Assembly: GCF_018991925.1 (NCBI RefSeq)
Contig: NW_024732238.1
Location: forward strand, 8,574,642 to 8,638,641
Length of the DNA stretch: 64,000 nt
From: Homarus americanus
Taxonomy: Eukaryota > Arthropoda > Malacostraca > Decapoda > Nephropidae
Direction: 5' to 3'
This document shows, piece after piece, positions 36,401-50,472 of the stretch. Each line of letters begins with the position of its first letter. The stretch's first letter is position 1. Position numbers and translations under genes: made by a program. The notes under the pieces were generated by a model that did no database searches, was not told where the DNA came from, and saw only the letters and a program-made list of their open reading frames with translations.

Positions 36401-39400
36401 CACACCACACCATGACACACACACCACACCATACCACACACACCACACCATGACACACACACCACCATGACATACACACTACACCATGACACACACCCTA
36501 CACCATGACACACACACCACACCATGACACACACACACCACACCATGACACACACACCACACCATGACACACACCCCACACCATGACACACACACCACAC
36601 CATGACACACACACCACACACCATGACACACACACACACCCACCATGACACCACCACACCATGACACACGCACCACACCATGACCACACCCTACACCATG
36701 ACACACACCACGCTATGACACACACACCACACCATGACACACACCCCACACCATGACACACACACCACACCATGACACACACACACCATGACAACACACA
36801 CACCACACCATGACACACACCAACACACCCCAACACACACACCACACCAGACACACACACCACCAGACCACCCACCAACACACACCACACCATGACCACA
36901 CACCACACCATGACACACACACCACCATGACACACACCCTACACCATGACACACCCACGCAACCACACCAACACACACACCACGCCATGACACACACACA
37001 CCACACCATGACACACACACACCACACCATGACACACACACCCACCAACACACACACACCATGACACACACCACCTACACACTCCATGACACACACACCA
37101 CACCATGACACACACCACACCATGACACACCCCCACACCATGACACACACCCCACACCATGACACACACACCACACCATGACACACACACACCACCATGA
37201 CACACACACCACACCATGACACACACCAGCCACACACACACCACACCATGACACACCCACACCATACACACACACCACACCATGCACACCCCACCAACAC
37301 CACACCCCCACACCCTACACACACACACCCATGACACACACACCACACCATGACACACCCACACCATGACACACACCACACCATGACACACACCCACACC
37401 ATGACACACACACACACCACACCATGACACACACACACCACACCATGACACACACACCGCACCATGACACACACTACACCATGACACACACCTACACCAT
37501 GACACACTTACCATGACACACACACCACACCATGACACACACCACACCATGACACACCCCCACACCATGACACACACCCCACACCATGACACACACACCA
37601 CACCATGACACACACACACCACCATGACACACACACCACACCATGACACATACACCATGACCACACACACACCACACCATGACACACCCTACACCATGAC
37701 ACACCACACCACACCATGACACACACCCACCATGACACACCACCACCACACCATGACCTGCCACACCACACCGCTGACACACACACACCACGCCATGACA
37801 CACACACCACACCATGACACACCCTACACCATGACACACACCACACCATGACACACACCCACACCATGACACACACACACACCACACCATGACACACACA
37901 CACCACACCATGACACACACACCACACCATGACACACACACCACACCATGACACACACACCACACCATATGACACACACCCCACACCATGACACACACAC
38001 CACACCATGTTACACACACCACCATGACACACACACACCACCACACCATGACTTACACACCACGCATGACACACACACCGCACCATGACGCACACACTAC
38101 ACCATGACACACACACCACACCATGATACACACACCACCATGACACACACACCACCGTGACACACACACCACACCATGACACACACACCACACCACCATG
38201 ACACACACACCACACCATGACTTGTACACACCACACCATGACACACACACACACCATGACGCACACACCACACCATGACACACACACCACACCATGACTA
38301 CACACACCACACCATGACACACGCACCACACCATGACACACACCCCACACCATGACACACACTTACGCTATGACACACACCCACACCATGACACACACAC
38401 CACACCATGACACACACACACCACACCTTGACACACACACCACACCGACACACCCACACCATGACACACGCACCACACCATGACACACACACCACACCAT
38501 GACACACCACACCATGACACACACACCGCACCATGACACACCACACACACACACACACACCCCACACCACTTGACACACACACACCACACCATGTGACAC
38601 ACACCCCTACACCATGACACACACCCACACCACACCATGACCGCACACCCTACACCATGACACACACACACCACACCATGACACACCCTACACCATGACA
38701 CACACACCTACACCATGACACACACACCCTACCTGCATGACACACACCCTACACCATGTGACACACACCCCACACCATGACGCACCCACACCATGACACA
38801 CACCCTACACCATGACACACTTACACCCTACTGCCACTTATTTTTACACCCTACACTATGACCTTTACACTACACCATGACACACACACCACCATGACAC
38901 ACACCACACCATGACCTTACACACACCACACCATGACACACCACACCACACCATGACACACACACACTACCTGCATGACACACCCCCCCACCATGAGACA
39001 CACCCACACCATGACACACCACACCACACCATGACACACACCCACCATGACACACACACACCACACCACTTGACACACACACCACACCATGACACACACC
39101 ACACCATGTTACACACACCCACACCATGACACACACCCCACCATGACACACACACACCACACCATGACACACCACACCACACCATGACACACACACCACA
39201 CCATGACACACACACCCACACCATGACACACGCACCACACCGCTGACACACACACACCACACACCATGACACACACACCACACCATGACACACACACTAC
39301 CTGTATTTTACACCCACACCATGAGCCACACACCCCACACCATGACACACACACCACACCATGACACACACACCACACCATGACACACACACCACACCAT

Positions 39401-40795
39401 GACACACACCCACCATGACACACGCACCACACCATGAGCACACACACACCACACCATGACGCACACACCACACCATGACACACACACACCACACCATGAC
39501 CCACACACCCCACGCACTACACGCCATGACCACACACACCACACCATGACACACACCTACACCATGACCACACCCACACCGCGACACACACACCACACCA
39601 TGACACACACACCACACCACTGACACACACACCACACCATGACCACACACCCCCACACCATGACACACACCCCACACCATGACACACACCCCACACCATG
39701 ACACACACACCACACCATGACACACACACTACCACCACCAGTGACACACACCCACACCATGACACACCCCCACCATGACACACACACCACACCGCCGGTA
39801 CACACACCACACCATGACACACACCCCACACCACTGGCCCACACACACCCCACACCGCTGACCACCACACTACACCATGACACACACACCACCACACCAT
39901 GACCCACACACACCACACACCATGACACACACACACCGCGACACACACCACACCATGACCCACACACCCCGCACTTACCACCCATTTTACACACCCGCTA
40001 GGCCGCACACCCACCATGACACACACACACACATACACACACACCCCACACCAGGCCACACACCCACACCGCGATTTACACACCCTCACCATGACACACA
40101 CCCTACACCATGACACACACCCCACACCATGACCACACACCCCACACCATGTTGACACACACACACCACACCATATTTTACACCACACCATGACACACAC
40201 CCCACACCATGACACACGCACCACACCATGTTGCACACCACACCATGACACACACACCACACCATGACACACACCCCACACCATGACACACACCCTACAC
40301 CATGACACACACCCTACACCATGACACACACACTACACCATATTTACACACACCACACCATGGGCCGCACACACACTTCACCATGACACACACACCACAC
40401 CATGACGCACACCACACCATGACACACACACCCTACACCGCTGACACACACACTTTCACCACTGAGCACACACCACACCATGACACACACCTACACCATG
40501 ACACACACCCCACACCATGACACACACCCCACACCATGACACACACTTACACCATGACACACACCACCATGACACACACACTTACACCATGACACACACA
40601 CACCACACCATGACACACACACCCACACCATGACCACACACCCACACCATGACACACACCCCACACCATACACACACACCCACACCATGACACACACACA
40701 CCCAACACACACACACCCACACCATGACACACACACCCCACCCATGACACACGCACCACACCACAACACACCACACATGACACACGCACCACACC

Positions 40796-40847
<52 letters not shown>

Positions 40848-40903
40848 GCATACACACTACACCATGACACACACCCTACACCATGACACACGCACCACAC
40901 CAT

Positions 40904-40934
<31 letters not shown>

Positions 40935-40955
40935 CCTACCATCACAACCCCAACA
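33456..40955. repeat. 7.5-kb CA-rich satellite, about 20-bp unit
   Basis: Several hundred copies of ACCACACCATGACACACACA and close variants: CCCTACACCATG, CCCCACACCATG, and loss or gain of CA steps. The first 4 kb are regular. After about 38000 the array contains more foreign trinucleotides (CTTAC, GTTAC, TTTTAC, CTGCATG, CCGCTGAC). A pure (CA)n of about 45 bp lies at 40797-40845. It encodes nothing; minus frames read Cys/Val/Trp/His-Gly-Val repeats on both phases. Confidence 0.97.
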
Positions 40956-41195
40956 CTAACAACCCACCACCACAACCCACCACCACAACCCACCATCACA
41001 GCCCACCAACACTCCAATGCCTGAAAAATAGTATCAAGGTGTGTCAGGTTAATTACATTACGTCAAGCTGAACGTCACTTAAACAGACACACGAACAATA
41101 CATTAACCCACGGACCTTTACTCATGACACACACTCACACATCCCTCGGCTCCCTGCTGCACATGACCTTAACATTGACCCTGAGGCCAATCAAC
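40956..41195. other. Transition between arrays
   Basis: A short run of CACAACCCACCAC repeats at 40965-41005, then unique-looking sequence to 41195 including one stray CATGACACACACTCACAC. No gene seen. Confidence 0.6.
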
Positions 41196-41960
41196 TACCC
41201 CATCCACCACAACCACTACCCCACAACCACTTTCCCCACCACACTCCCCAAACCACCCCCCACCCCCCCACAACCACCTCCCACCACAACCACTACCCCC
41301 ACCTCCCCTAACCACTACCCACCACTCTCCCACCACACACCACTCCCCACCACTCTCACCACACCACTACCCCACCACTTCCCACCACAACCACCTCCCC
41401 ACAACCACTCACCACCCCAACAACCACTAACCCACCACTCTCCCACCAAAACTACCACCACTTCCCCACAACCACCCCAAACCACCCCACCACTCTCCCC
41501 CAACCACACCACCCCAACCACTACCACCCCCCAAACCCCACCACCTCCCACCACCCACCAACCACCACTCTCCCACCATTAACCACTACCCCACTCCACT
41601 CTCCCCACCACAACCACTCTCCCCACAACTACCTTTATACTGCTCACCTCCACCACAACCACTCACTCCCACCACTCCTCCCCCCACAACCACTACTCCC
41701 ACCACCTCAATATCAACACTGGTTCCCACTGTTCACACACCCACCACCACTTCACTACTCCCACCACCTCATCCATCACCATCACCAGCCCCACCTCACT
41801 CACCCACCACCTCACCACTGCCTCACCCCACCACCACCACCTCCCGGCATCATCTCACCAACCCACCACTCGCCCACCACCACCACTACCCCACCACTCA
41901 CCCACCACCACCCGCCCATCACCACCACAATAACCTCACCACTCACCCACACCACCACCC
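41196..41960. repeat. C-rich CCACCACT low-complexity array
   Basis: Degenerate short modules (CCACTCTCCCACCAC, AACCACTACCCC, CACCACCTC) without a stable period. Almost no G, so the complement is G/T-rich. The transition to non-array sequence at the right is gradual. Confidence 0.88.
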
Positions 41961-42199
41961 GAGGTTGTGAACACTTCCTCCCACCACTACCCCTTGACCC
42001 ACCATCACCACTACTTCCTCAACCTCTGCCAAAAGGAAATGGCCCTTAGTCCCTGCTATAATCCTCCCCTGTATCCCTAGCAAGAGCGTCCCTCCTACTA
42101 TCCTGGTCACGTCGGAGTGCTTCCACCCCACGTCACACACCGCTCCCTCAGCGGGGCGGTAATGATCATGGACTAGTGCAGAGAATCCCAGCATTAAAA
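41961..42199. other. Spacer with a short open frame
   Basis: The minus-strand frame at 42194-41943 reads MLGFSALVHDHYRPAEGAV then CDVGWKHSDV. About 60 residues lie outside low-complexity DNA. I do not recognise it, and no clear splice sites or start context were seen. Confidence 0.4.
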
Positions 42200-42274
42200 C
42201 CTAACCTAACCTAACCTGACCTGACCTGACCTGACTTGACCTGACCTGACTTGACCTGACCTGACCTGACCTAA
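42200..42274. repeat. Interstitial telomere-like tract (CCTAA / CCTGA)
   Basis: Fifteen pentamers: three CCTAA, then CCTGA repeats with TTGAC variants, ending CCTAA. On the minus strand this is TTAGG and TCAGG. TTAGG is the usual arthropod telomere repeat; TCAGG is a variant known from some insects. Confidence 0.85.
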
Positions 42275-42786
42275 GAGTAGGGTGGGAGAGTAGGGTGAGA
42301 GGGTAGGGTGAGAGGGGCAGGAGAGGTAAGGGTGGGAGGGTAGGGTGAGAGGTAAGGTAAGAGGGTGGGTGAGAGGCAAGTGAGAGGTAGGGTGAGAGGG
42401 CAGGGGAGGGTAGTAGAGGGTAGGGTGAGAGGGTGTAGGTGAGAGTGTAAGGGAGGCAGGAGAGGTATGGAAGGCAGAGTGAGAGGTGGGGTGAGGGGTA
42501 GGGTGAGGCAAGGTGAGAGGGTAGGGTGAGAGTGGCAGGGTGAGAGGGTAGGGGTGAGGGGTAAGGTGAAAGGGGTAGGTGAGAGAGAATAGGGTGATGG
42601 GGCATGGTAGGGTGAGGGGCAGGGTGAGGCAGGGCAGTAAGTGAGGCATGGTGGGAGGGTAGTGGGGAGGGTAGGTGAGGCAAGGGTGGAGGTAGGTGGG
42701 AGGGTGTGTGAGGTATGTGGGAGGGTAAGTGTATGGGCGGTGGGAGGGTAAGGGGTGGGAGGGTAAGGGTGGAGGGTAGGGTGGAT
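42275..42786. repeat. Purine-rich 13-14-bp minisatellite
   Basis: Degenerate copies of GTGAGAGGGTAGG and shortened forms. The plus strand is almost C-free with many G runs. It follows the telomere-like tract without a gap. Confidence 0.92.
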
Positions 42787-42959
42787 GGTGCTACATCCCC
42801 TCCCCTGGCAACCAGGGCTGAGCAGGGGGGGCTGCCCCTGCACAACTTGGTCCTTGCAACCATCGATTACCAATGTGAGCTGCCTTTATAGAGAGCACTG
42901 AACAAAACAGGAAACGGAGGAGAAGGAAGAAGTGTTGAGGTTCTCGGGAAGTTGGGTGT

Positions 42960-42961
<2 letters not shown>

Positions 42962-43033
<72 letters not shown>

Positions 43034-43042
43034 TGTGTGTGT
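42962..43042. repeat. (GA)n(GT)n compound microsatellite
   Basis: About 34 GA units followed by six GT units. Confidence 0.97.
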
Positions 43043-44125
43043 AGGCACGACAAGACGAGGAAGGCAACATGGTGATCAAGGTCACGAGTCTCTGATATGA
43101 CGTGGTACTGAGGGAACACACGCGGAGGAATATAATTACACTGCTTAAGAGAGATAACGAGCAGCAGAGTGGCCCTCATTAATTACCACTCGCTCTACTA
43201 CCACTCACACCATTAACTAGAGACTGAAAATTCATAACAGGCCAGAGAAACCCTACCAGGGATGGATGATTTACGTAACAGTTACCTGACCATTAACAGA
43301 GTCCCCTTAAGAATGGAGTCCCTTAAGAATAGGTCCTCTAAGACTTGGATTCATTAGGACTGAGACCTAATCCTTATGATTAGGTCAGTTTATGGGCATG
43401 TTTGAACAGATACCATTAGTTGTGGAGATGGGCGTCCTTTCGGGGTGTGTGTGTGTAACTAGGTACTTGTGAGGTTCCTCCCCGGGCTCAATACATCTGG
43501 GCTTAGTCTTATAACCACCCAGCTATAACTCACAAAACAAAGGACCGGAACAATCATCCGCGTGGAACCGTCCTGAGAGCAGCGCATCATCACCCACCCA
43601 TATAAACAACCCGCATCACGTTTTTCAAAATTAATCCTTTAAATTGATGGACTAATTGGTTTTACGAGATCAAATTACCGAGAGAAACGTTTTGAATACT
43701 GACGACTCTTACGTTACCGATCACACCTCAGAAGTTATTGTATTCCAGATGATTCTCTTATTTATTAACTTCCGATCACCTGAGTATCTCCACCCCCGCT
43801 TATTACACCTTAAGATTAACCAACCAAACACAACACTATTGGAGGGGGGGGGTTGTTAGATTATGTTCTTCAGTATCTATCAGACACCTTCATGACAGCT
43901 ACAGTACTTTAATGTTGTTGCCGTTCAATTTCACCTGTTAGATACACCGATTGCTATATCATCTTACCCGGGTCGGGGATAACAAAGTGAACAAAGTTTA
44001 TACACCGTCTCTAAAACACACCTTAACTAATTTCCGATATTATCACACACACACACACACACACACAATATAAACGTTCACGGCTCTTAGTAACTACTGT
44101 ACATGTACTATAATGGTGGTCGACA
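43043..44125. other. Unassigned region
   Basis: No gene recognised. It holds a (CA)n tract at 44044-44069, a G run at 43846-43853, and diverged CCTTAAGAATGGAGTC / ACTGAGACCTAATCC modules at 43300-43390. The 67-codon frame at 43656 has no known domain. Confidence 0.5.
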
Positions 44126-44190
44126 GGGATACCTGGTGACAGCACTAACATCAGGTTCCTCTATCAAGGAATAAACTATTGAAATTGAAT
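44126..44190 (+). mobile_element. LINE family B 3' tail fragment
   Basis: It reads GGGATACCTGGTGACAGC, then CAGGTTCCTCTATCAAGG, then AATAAACTATTGAAATTG. This is the reverse-complement counterpart of 14920-14985. Only the last 65 bp of the element are present, and the GT-rich array starts directly after it. Confidence 0.7.
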
Positions 44191-45095
44191 GGTGGACGAC
44201 GATGTTGGTGTGGTAATAAGCAACAGTGTGGCACCAAGGTGTGTGTGTGTGGTACAAGGTGGGGTGTTGGTGTGTGGTGGTGGGGGTGTTGGTGTGTGGT
44301 ACAAGGGGTGGAGGTGTTGGTGTGTGTGTACAAGGGTGTGTGTTGGTGTGTGGTACAAGGTGGGGAGTGTGTGGGTACAGGTGTGTGTGTGTAAAGGGTG
44401 GGGTGTTGGTGTGTGGTACAAGGGGTGGGGTGTTGGTGTGTGTGGTACAAGGTGGGGTGGGTGTTGGTGTGTGGTACAAGGGTGGGGGTAAGGTGGTGGT
44501 ACAAGGGGTGGCACAAGGTGGTGTGGTGTGTGTACAAGGGGTGGGGTGTTGGTGTGTGGTACAGGGGTGGGGGTGTTGGTGTGTGGTACAAGGGGTGGGG
44601 TGTTGGTGTGGTACAAGGGTGGGGGTGTGTGGTGTGTGGTACAAGGGGGGGTGGGTGTGTGGGGTGGGGGGTGTGTGGGGTGGGGTGTTGGTGGTGGTAC
44701 AAGGGTGGAGGTGTTGGTGTGTAGTACAAGGGTGGAGTGGGTGTGTGGTACAAGGGGTGGAGGGGTGGGGTGGGTGTGTGGTACAAGGGTGGGGGTGTTG
44801 GTGTGGTACAAGGGGTGGAGGTGTTGGTGTGTGGTACAAGGGGTGGGGTGGTGTGTGGTACAGAGTGGGGTGTGTGTGTGGTACAAGGGGGGGTGTTGGT
44901 GTGTGGGGGTGGGGTGTGGTGTGGTACAAGGGGTGGGGGTGTTGTGTGTGTTGTGTATGGGTGGGGTGTTGGTGTGTAGTACAAGGTGGGGGTGTTGGTG
45001 GTAGTACAAGGGGTGGGGGTGTTGGGTGGGGGTGTTGGTGTGTGGTACAAGGGGTGGGGGTGTTGGTGTGTGGTGATAGGGGGGTGATGGAAGGG
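44191..45095. repeat. GT-rich 27-bp minisatellite
   Basis: About 33 copies of a unit with GGTGTGTGGTACAAGGGG and TGGGGTGTT. Period varies by loss of G or GT steps. The plus strand has frequent GGGG runs separated by a few bases, compatible with G-quadruplex formation. Frames on both strands are artefacts. Confidence 0.95.
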
Positions 45096-47106
45096 TGTTG
45101 GTGGTGTCCACTTCCTGATTGTTTTGATTGCTAATTAAACCTTTCAGTACGATGTCTTGTCTATTTTATTTTGGCTTCCGCCAGACGATTTCATTCTGCT
45201 GGGGAAGTTCCATCTCGTAGTCAAGGGATTAAACAAAAGTTCGCTGTTTCTACAAGATACTGATTCAAATATATCCATAATCCATTTGCTTATAAATGCC
45301 TTCTGTTACAGAGGACCACCTAATTTACAACATGACTTCACCCTATTGTAACTTTAGTATTTTCATCTGGCTAGCGATAGACGATTACACTCAGCCGAGG
45401 AAAACCCGTCGGTATTGCCGAAGCCTTATTCTGTATTGTAATCTCTCCCAACTGATATACACTTCGCCTCTTCACCCCCAGTACCACACCTTCCTCCACA
45501 GAAAGACACCTGCCCCGACACACCCCTGCCCTCCCGTTCACTGGGCGAAAGTTTCAAATTTACACTTCAGACTTCAGGGTTCACACCTCAGGGAGAAAGA
45601 GAATGGCAACGCTAAGTGGTAAACGCAGGAGTGAAGCCAACTGTAGATGAGTCACAAGAGTTCCCGAGTCACGGACCACTACACTGACTCGCCTGTCACT
45701 CACTCTGCAATAAGTTAATGTGAGTATCACTCACGTCAGAGTTTAAGTCACTTACTCGTATATCATCTTCCCTTATGACAGTTAGGTAAAGGTCACAACC
45801 TGGACTGTGCACAAGTGGCACTGCCAAGTTAGCAGTCATACACCGCCACCCACCACAAGGCGTTCAAGTGTGTGGGCCGCCACGCTTGAACTTCATCCTA
45901 TCATCTTGAAATTGTTGGCACCCAGAAATAAATTCTTCTCCGCCACTCTTTATAAATATAACGAAAATTTTGTGTTCGTTCCATTTTTCTTTTTTTTATA
46001 TCTGTAACCATCGCTTGTAATTACACAAGCATACACCAAGTATCATTAGTCATGTTGCTTGATGGAGTAATAAACGTGTGCGACATACTTTACATTGACC
46101 GCCATCACGACACACCACTGGACGCCCACACTAGATTCATTTTCCTATGGTCATCACCCCTCGTGAGCCGCGTCACACACACTACAGTGATACAGCCCTC
46201 ATGTACGCTGGTAAGAATACGGAAACTTGGATAATGAAAGATATACCTAACCCCAAGGAAGGGCGTAAGTGTTAAGGAGGCTTTTATAGTGATGGCGCCT
46301 CCTGGATGCCACACATCTAACAATAACACCCTTCTCTCACTCTCTCTACATCAAACATAACCTACACTCGCTTCAACACACTACATCGAGTCGTGGTAGA
46401 ACTACAGCCGATACTCTCTACAAACATGTGTTTTATCCCTGTATAGTTACAGGTGCCCCTTTATCACTCACTTCGTCTCTACTTGAATTTATTTAATTTT
46501 CATTTTGATCCGATGTAACTCAAGGAAGAGTGGTACTGGTTGAGGGCGCGCGGACACACCTTCCTAAATTAGCTCACCTAACGATGTACCGTTAACAAGA
46601 ATGAACCACACCCACCTGCGGCTATTGTACGAAAATTCGGGTCGTGTTTGGCTCCTGCAGCACGACCGTCTTGGGAGACCAAAACGTCAACCCTCGCGGT
46701 GGCACTTGACGAAGTCGTCCACACAGCGAGCGAGCATCACACAAAACCTTCTCGGAACTGGATAAAGGTAGTAGACGGTGACTACCAAGTTGTTTCCAGG
46801 CCAGGGCCAATTTCCCTCCTCCCCCACCCAATAGAACCGAGTGGTACGAGGGTCCCTTACTGCCTCTACACTTGTATACCTTCTAAACTGTGGATAATAC
46901 CAAACACCAACTGCTACACCCACGTCAGTAACGGGAGAGCAGTGAGAACTGTATATTCAAGTGACGTCAAGGCCGGGCCATCAACCCCCAGACCCACCAA
47001 CTGAAAACCATTATCATCAACTCCTTGAGTTAAACAATCTATACTGTGCCAAAATTGAGGTTGTAAATTAGTAACAAGCAATAACACCAAAAGACCAATT
47101 GTTTGC
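45096..47106. other. Unassigned 2-kb region
   Basis: Unique-looking sequence. Frames of 108 codons (45296) and 118 codons (46648-47004, both plus) have no recognised domain. No splice-consistent exon chain, tRNA or rRNA seen. Confidence 0.5.
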
Positions 47107-47960
47107 GCAGAGATGGCTTCTCTCACGACACAGATGGCTTCTCTCACGACACAGATGGCTTCTCTCACAACACAGATGGCTTCTCTCACAACACAGACGG
47201 CTTCTCTCACAACACAGACGGCTTCTCTCACGACACAGACGGCTTCTCTCACGACACAGACGGCTTCTCTCACGACACAGATGGCTTCTCCCACACAACA
47301 CAGACGGCTTCCCACAACACAGACGGCTTCTCCCACAACACAGATGGTTTCTCTACAACACAGATGGCTTCTCCTACAACACAGACGGCTTCTCTCACAA
47401 CACAGACGGCTTCCCACAACACAGACGGCTTCTCCCACAACACAGATGGTTTCTCTCACAACACAGATGGCTTCTCCCACAACACAGACGGCTTCTCTCA
47501 CACAACACAGATGGCTTCTCCCACAACACAGACGGCTTCTCTCACAACACAGACGGCTTCTCCCACAACACAGACGGCTTCTCCCACAACACAGACGGCT
47601 TCTCCCACAACACAGACGGCTTCTCTCACAACACAGACGGCTTCTCCCACAACACAGATAGCTTCTCCCACAACACAGACGGCTTTCTCTCACAACACAG
47701 ACGGCTTCTCCCACAACACAGACGGCTTCTCTCACAACACAGATACAACACAGACGGCTTCTCCCACAACACAGATGGCTTCTCTCACAACACAGACGGC
47801 TTCTCCCACAACACAGACGGCTTCTCCCACAACACAGACGGCTTCTCTCACAACACAGACGGCTTCTCTCACAACACAGACGGCTTCTCTCACAACACAG
47901 ACGGCTTCTCCCACAACACAGACGGCTTCTCCCACAACACAGACGGCTTCTCCCACAATA
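47107..47960. repeat. 21-bp minisatellite
   Basis: About 41 copies of ACACAGACGGCTTCTCTCAC plus one base, with variants GATGG, CCCAC, and TCTCACGAC at the left end. The 7-codon period leaves all three plus frames open (TASPTTQ-, DGFSHNT- and RLLSQHR-type heptads) and one of them extends to 48131. Insertions of 2-4 bp move the copies between frames, so a mucin-like exon is not supported. Confidence 0.96.
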
Positions 47961-49514
47961 CATAAATGGCGTCTAACTATCGTCGCTAAAATGATCTTTA
48001 AAACAGTCAACAGTTATACCCATCTTGATCATGAATCCACCATTGCTTCCCACCTCGTCCTCCAAGACTTAGTAGCTACCAAATTACTAATAGGATCTAA
48101 CAACCTCAAGTCGTTACCCAGAAAGCTTTAGTCTACACCGAAACCTCCAGGACCCAGTGACGACCTGATCAGCCAAGTTGTTACTACAGGTCAACAACAT
48201 AATTACAGCCTCGGGGGATGTATGTCTAATATGGTACTGAAAACCTCCAAATGCTCCTTCCAAAACCTAACCTAACCAAAACGTCTACAGTCCTTCCTCG
48301 GCTCGCATCAATCTCCCCTGTCTGCCTTTACTCTACCGGGACAATTCCACAATAAAACTTAACGAAATACAACCAATAATTCAGTCCACTACTTTGTGCC
48401 GGTTTCTACAGCCACATTTTTTGTGTTCCTGGATGAGGTAACACATCTCTCCCATGCCAAGGTGATCCTCCCTTCCTCCGTCCCTCATTACACATTGTAC
48501 CTGCCGTCGAGAGAGAGAGAGAGAGAGAGAGAGACTCGCTTGTTCTCACCAATAGCAGGATAACGATAAGCCTCTCCCAGGTATTTCTCACCTTTAGTCA
48601 TTACCTGTTATCTTTTCTCACCTAGTACCCATGCTACTCTGTCTTAAAACTTTTTTACGGTACAAGTGATTCCTTCTTTGTGACGTCAGTGATGAGAATG
48701 GCAGCTGGAGGTAGGTTTGCATTCTTCCTCTCACTATGTTCATCAAGACAGAGTACAGAGTAATTATCTAAATCCAATTACCTCACAAAGATCACCAACA
48801 AACCAATCCACACCGTTGATCGTGTAAGAGCCCAAGGAAATACACCTAAGCTTTTCGTTACTACTTACCTGAGAGTCTCCTAATTACTGTCTTGTTCCAA
48901 CATCATGTCCTTTATCAGTATGACTTACTGGCCTCGATTGCTAGTCATTAATATCTTAAGTTTCCACTCTATAAAAATTCTTTGAGTTGAAGAATTAGTT
49001 GTGTCAGCACCTTTTCTGCCCATTATTTCGCCTTCCCTTTGAGGTTTTTACCCCTTGTTTTAATTCACATAATAGGGAAGGAATAATGACAGGTAGATGG
49101 AAAACTCTTCATTTCCAGCATGAACTTGCCAGTATACCTAACAATTTCTACGTTTATAAACACCGTGTCGTCACTCACAAGTTCCATTTACCAACACTGC
49201 CATCAACTTGTCACATCACCTCGCACTAGGGAAGAAAAACAAACCAGGCAGATCTGTCTTCGTGTTTGTGCGTCTCCTTCCCTACCCCAAGCAATCATCC
49301 TCCACCTCCTCGACTCAGGAATCAACCCCCCCCATCCCTAATTTTATGTTGCCAATGTTTTCTCTGCTCTTCCACACTGAGATCCCGACAAAGCCATCGG
49401 CCCGGCAGCCATACCTCTTGATACTTCTGATGAAATAGTGGGGCCATCCTGATCCCTCCACCCACTCCCGGAATGAGTCAGGATTTTCTTGGTAATACTT
49501 GAGGGTGGTGAGTT
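47961..49514. other. Unassigned region
   Basis: Unique-looking sequence with a (GA)n of 24 bp at 48510-48533. Short frames only (at most 76 codons outside the array run-on); none recognised. Confidence 0.5.
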
Positions 49515-49755
49515 AATGATCAGTAGGTTAAGTTAGCAATACGTGTGGTCAGGTTATATTAAGTTAGGTTAGGTAACTTAGGTTAGCATAAGGGATAGGT
49601 TAGGTAAATATGTGATTAGATAAGGGTAGGAAGGGTTAAGTTAGGTTAGAGGCAAGTTAGGATAGAAGTAGGCAAACATTAAGTTAGGTTAGGATAAAGG
49701 TAGGCAAGCATTAGGTAAGGATTAAGTTAGGATACATGTATTAGCTACATCAGGT
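49515..49755. repeat. Degenerate TTAGG-like repeat tract
   Basis: Repeated AAGTTAGGTTAGG, GGTAGGCAA(G/A)CATTA and TTAGGATA words over 240 bp, on a TTAGG theme but not a clean pentamer array. Confidence 0.7.
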
Positions 49756-50472
49756 TAGATAGGGTGAAGCACACAGCTCAGCGAGTCCCTTAAACGTGTC
49801 CTACATTTGGCCACAAGAGTCATAAACCTAACGGCCTTTATCTTGACTTATCACCGATAAGGCAAGTACAGTCACCTTCCTCTGGTTCCCAATAGTTAAC
49901 AAACAACACTGAACTCTTAACATTTTATACAGTTAATATTTATTGTTGGCGGAATATTGTGAGGAAGGTGACTATTAACAGAGATATTCATAGCAGAAGA
50001 GCAATGGTTTCCATCACACGACTGGCTAAAAGGTGTGTAAAATGTCCTCCATGACAGCCTGTAGACAACAGCGAGCAACAGGCGTAGGCAAGGAAGGAGC
50101 GCGGCGCGACACTCTCCTATTGCATGACACATTTTAAAAGTGTTGCTACAGTAGCACCTGGCATCAGCCGGGGTGGGTGTAGAGGATAAATATATGTATA
50201 GGTTCAATAAGTGAGAGAGCCAGAGAGGAGTGAGGTAGGGGTCGTGAGTAATAATGCTAGACAAACAACCTTACCTTCCTGTTCACTACAGCTCGTGGGT
50301 GGTGTGGGTCCACGATCCACGGATTAGTTTACACGAAAAAAAATGGGTTGACCTTCCTCACCTGGAAAAGAAAAAAATAAATTAATACCCAAAAGAAAAG
50401 AAAAAATACAAATACAGATCCAGAATTACCGTAAAGAGTCTAGTTGGTCTCTTCTTAGTACTGTATAGGTTA
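49756..50472. other. Unassigned spacer
   Basis: Unique-looking sequence. A 115-codon minus frame (49917-50264) carries no recognised domain. A-rich simple sequence at 50336-50410. Confidence 0.5.

Noticed and set aside
41943..42194. 83-codon minus frame starting MLGFSALVHDHYRP as an exon
   Set aside because: The second half is low-complexity array sequence. No convincing splice acceptor or donor bounds the first half. Kept only as a low-confidence note.
46648..47004. 118-codon plus-strand frame and overlapping 78-codon minus frame
   Set aside because: Neither shows a known motif. Both strands are open over the same DNA, which suggests base composition rather than coding.
47103..48131. Possible mucin-like exon with TASPTTQ heptads
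   Set aside because: All three plus frames are open, and 2-4 bp indels switch the heptad between frames. A selected Ser/Thr-rich domain would keep one frame.
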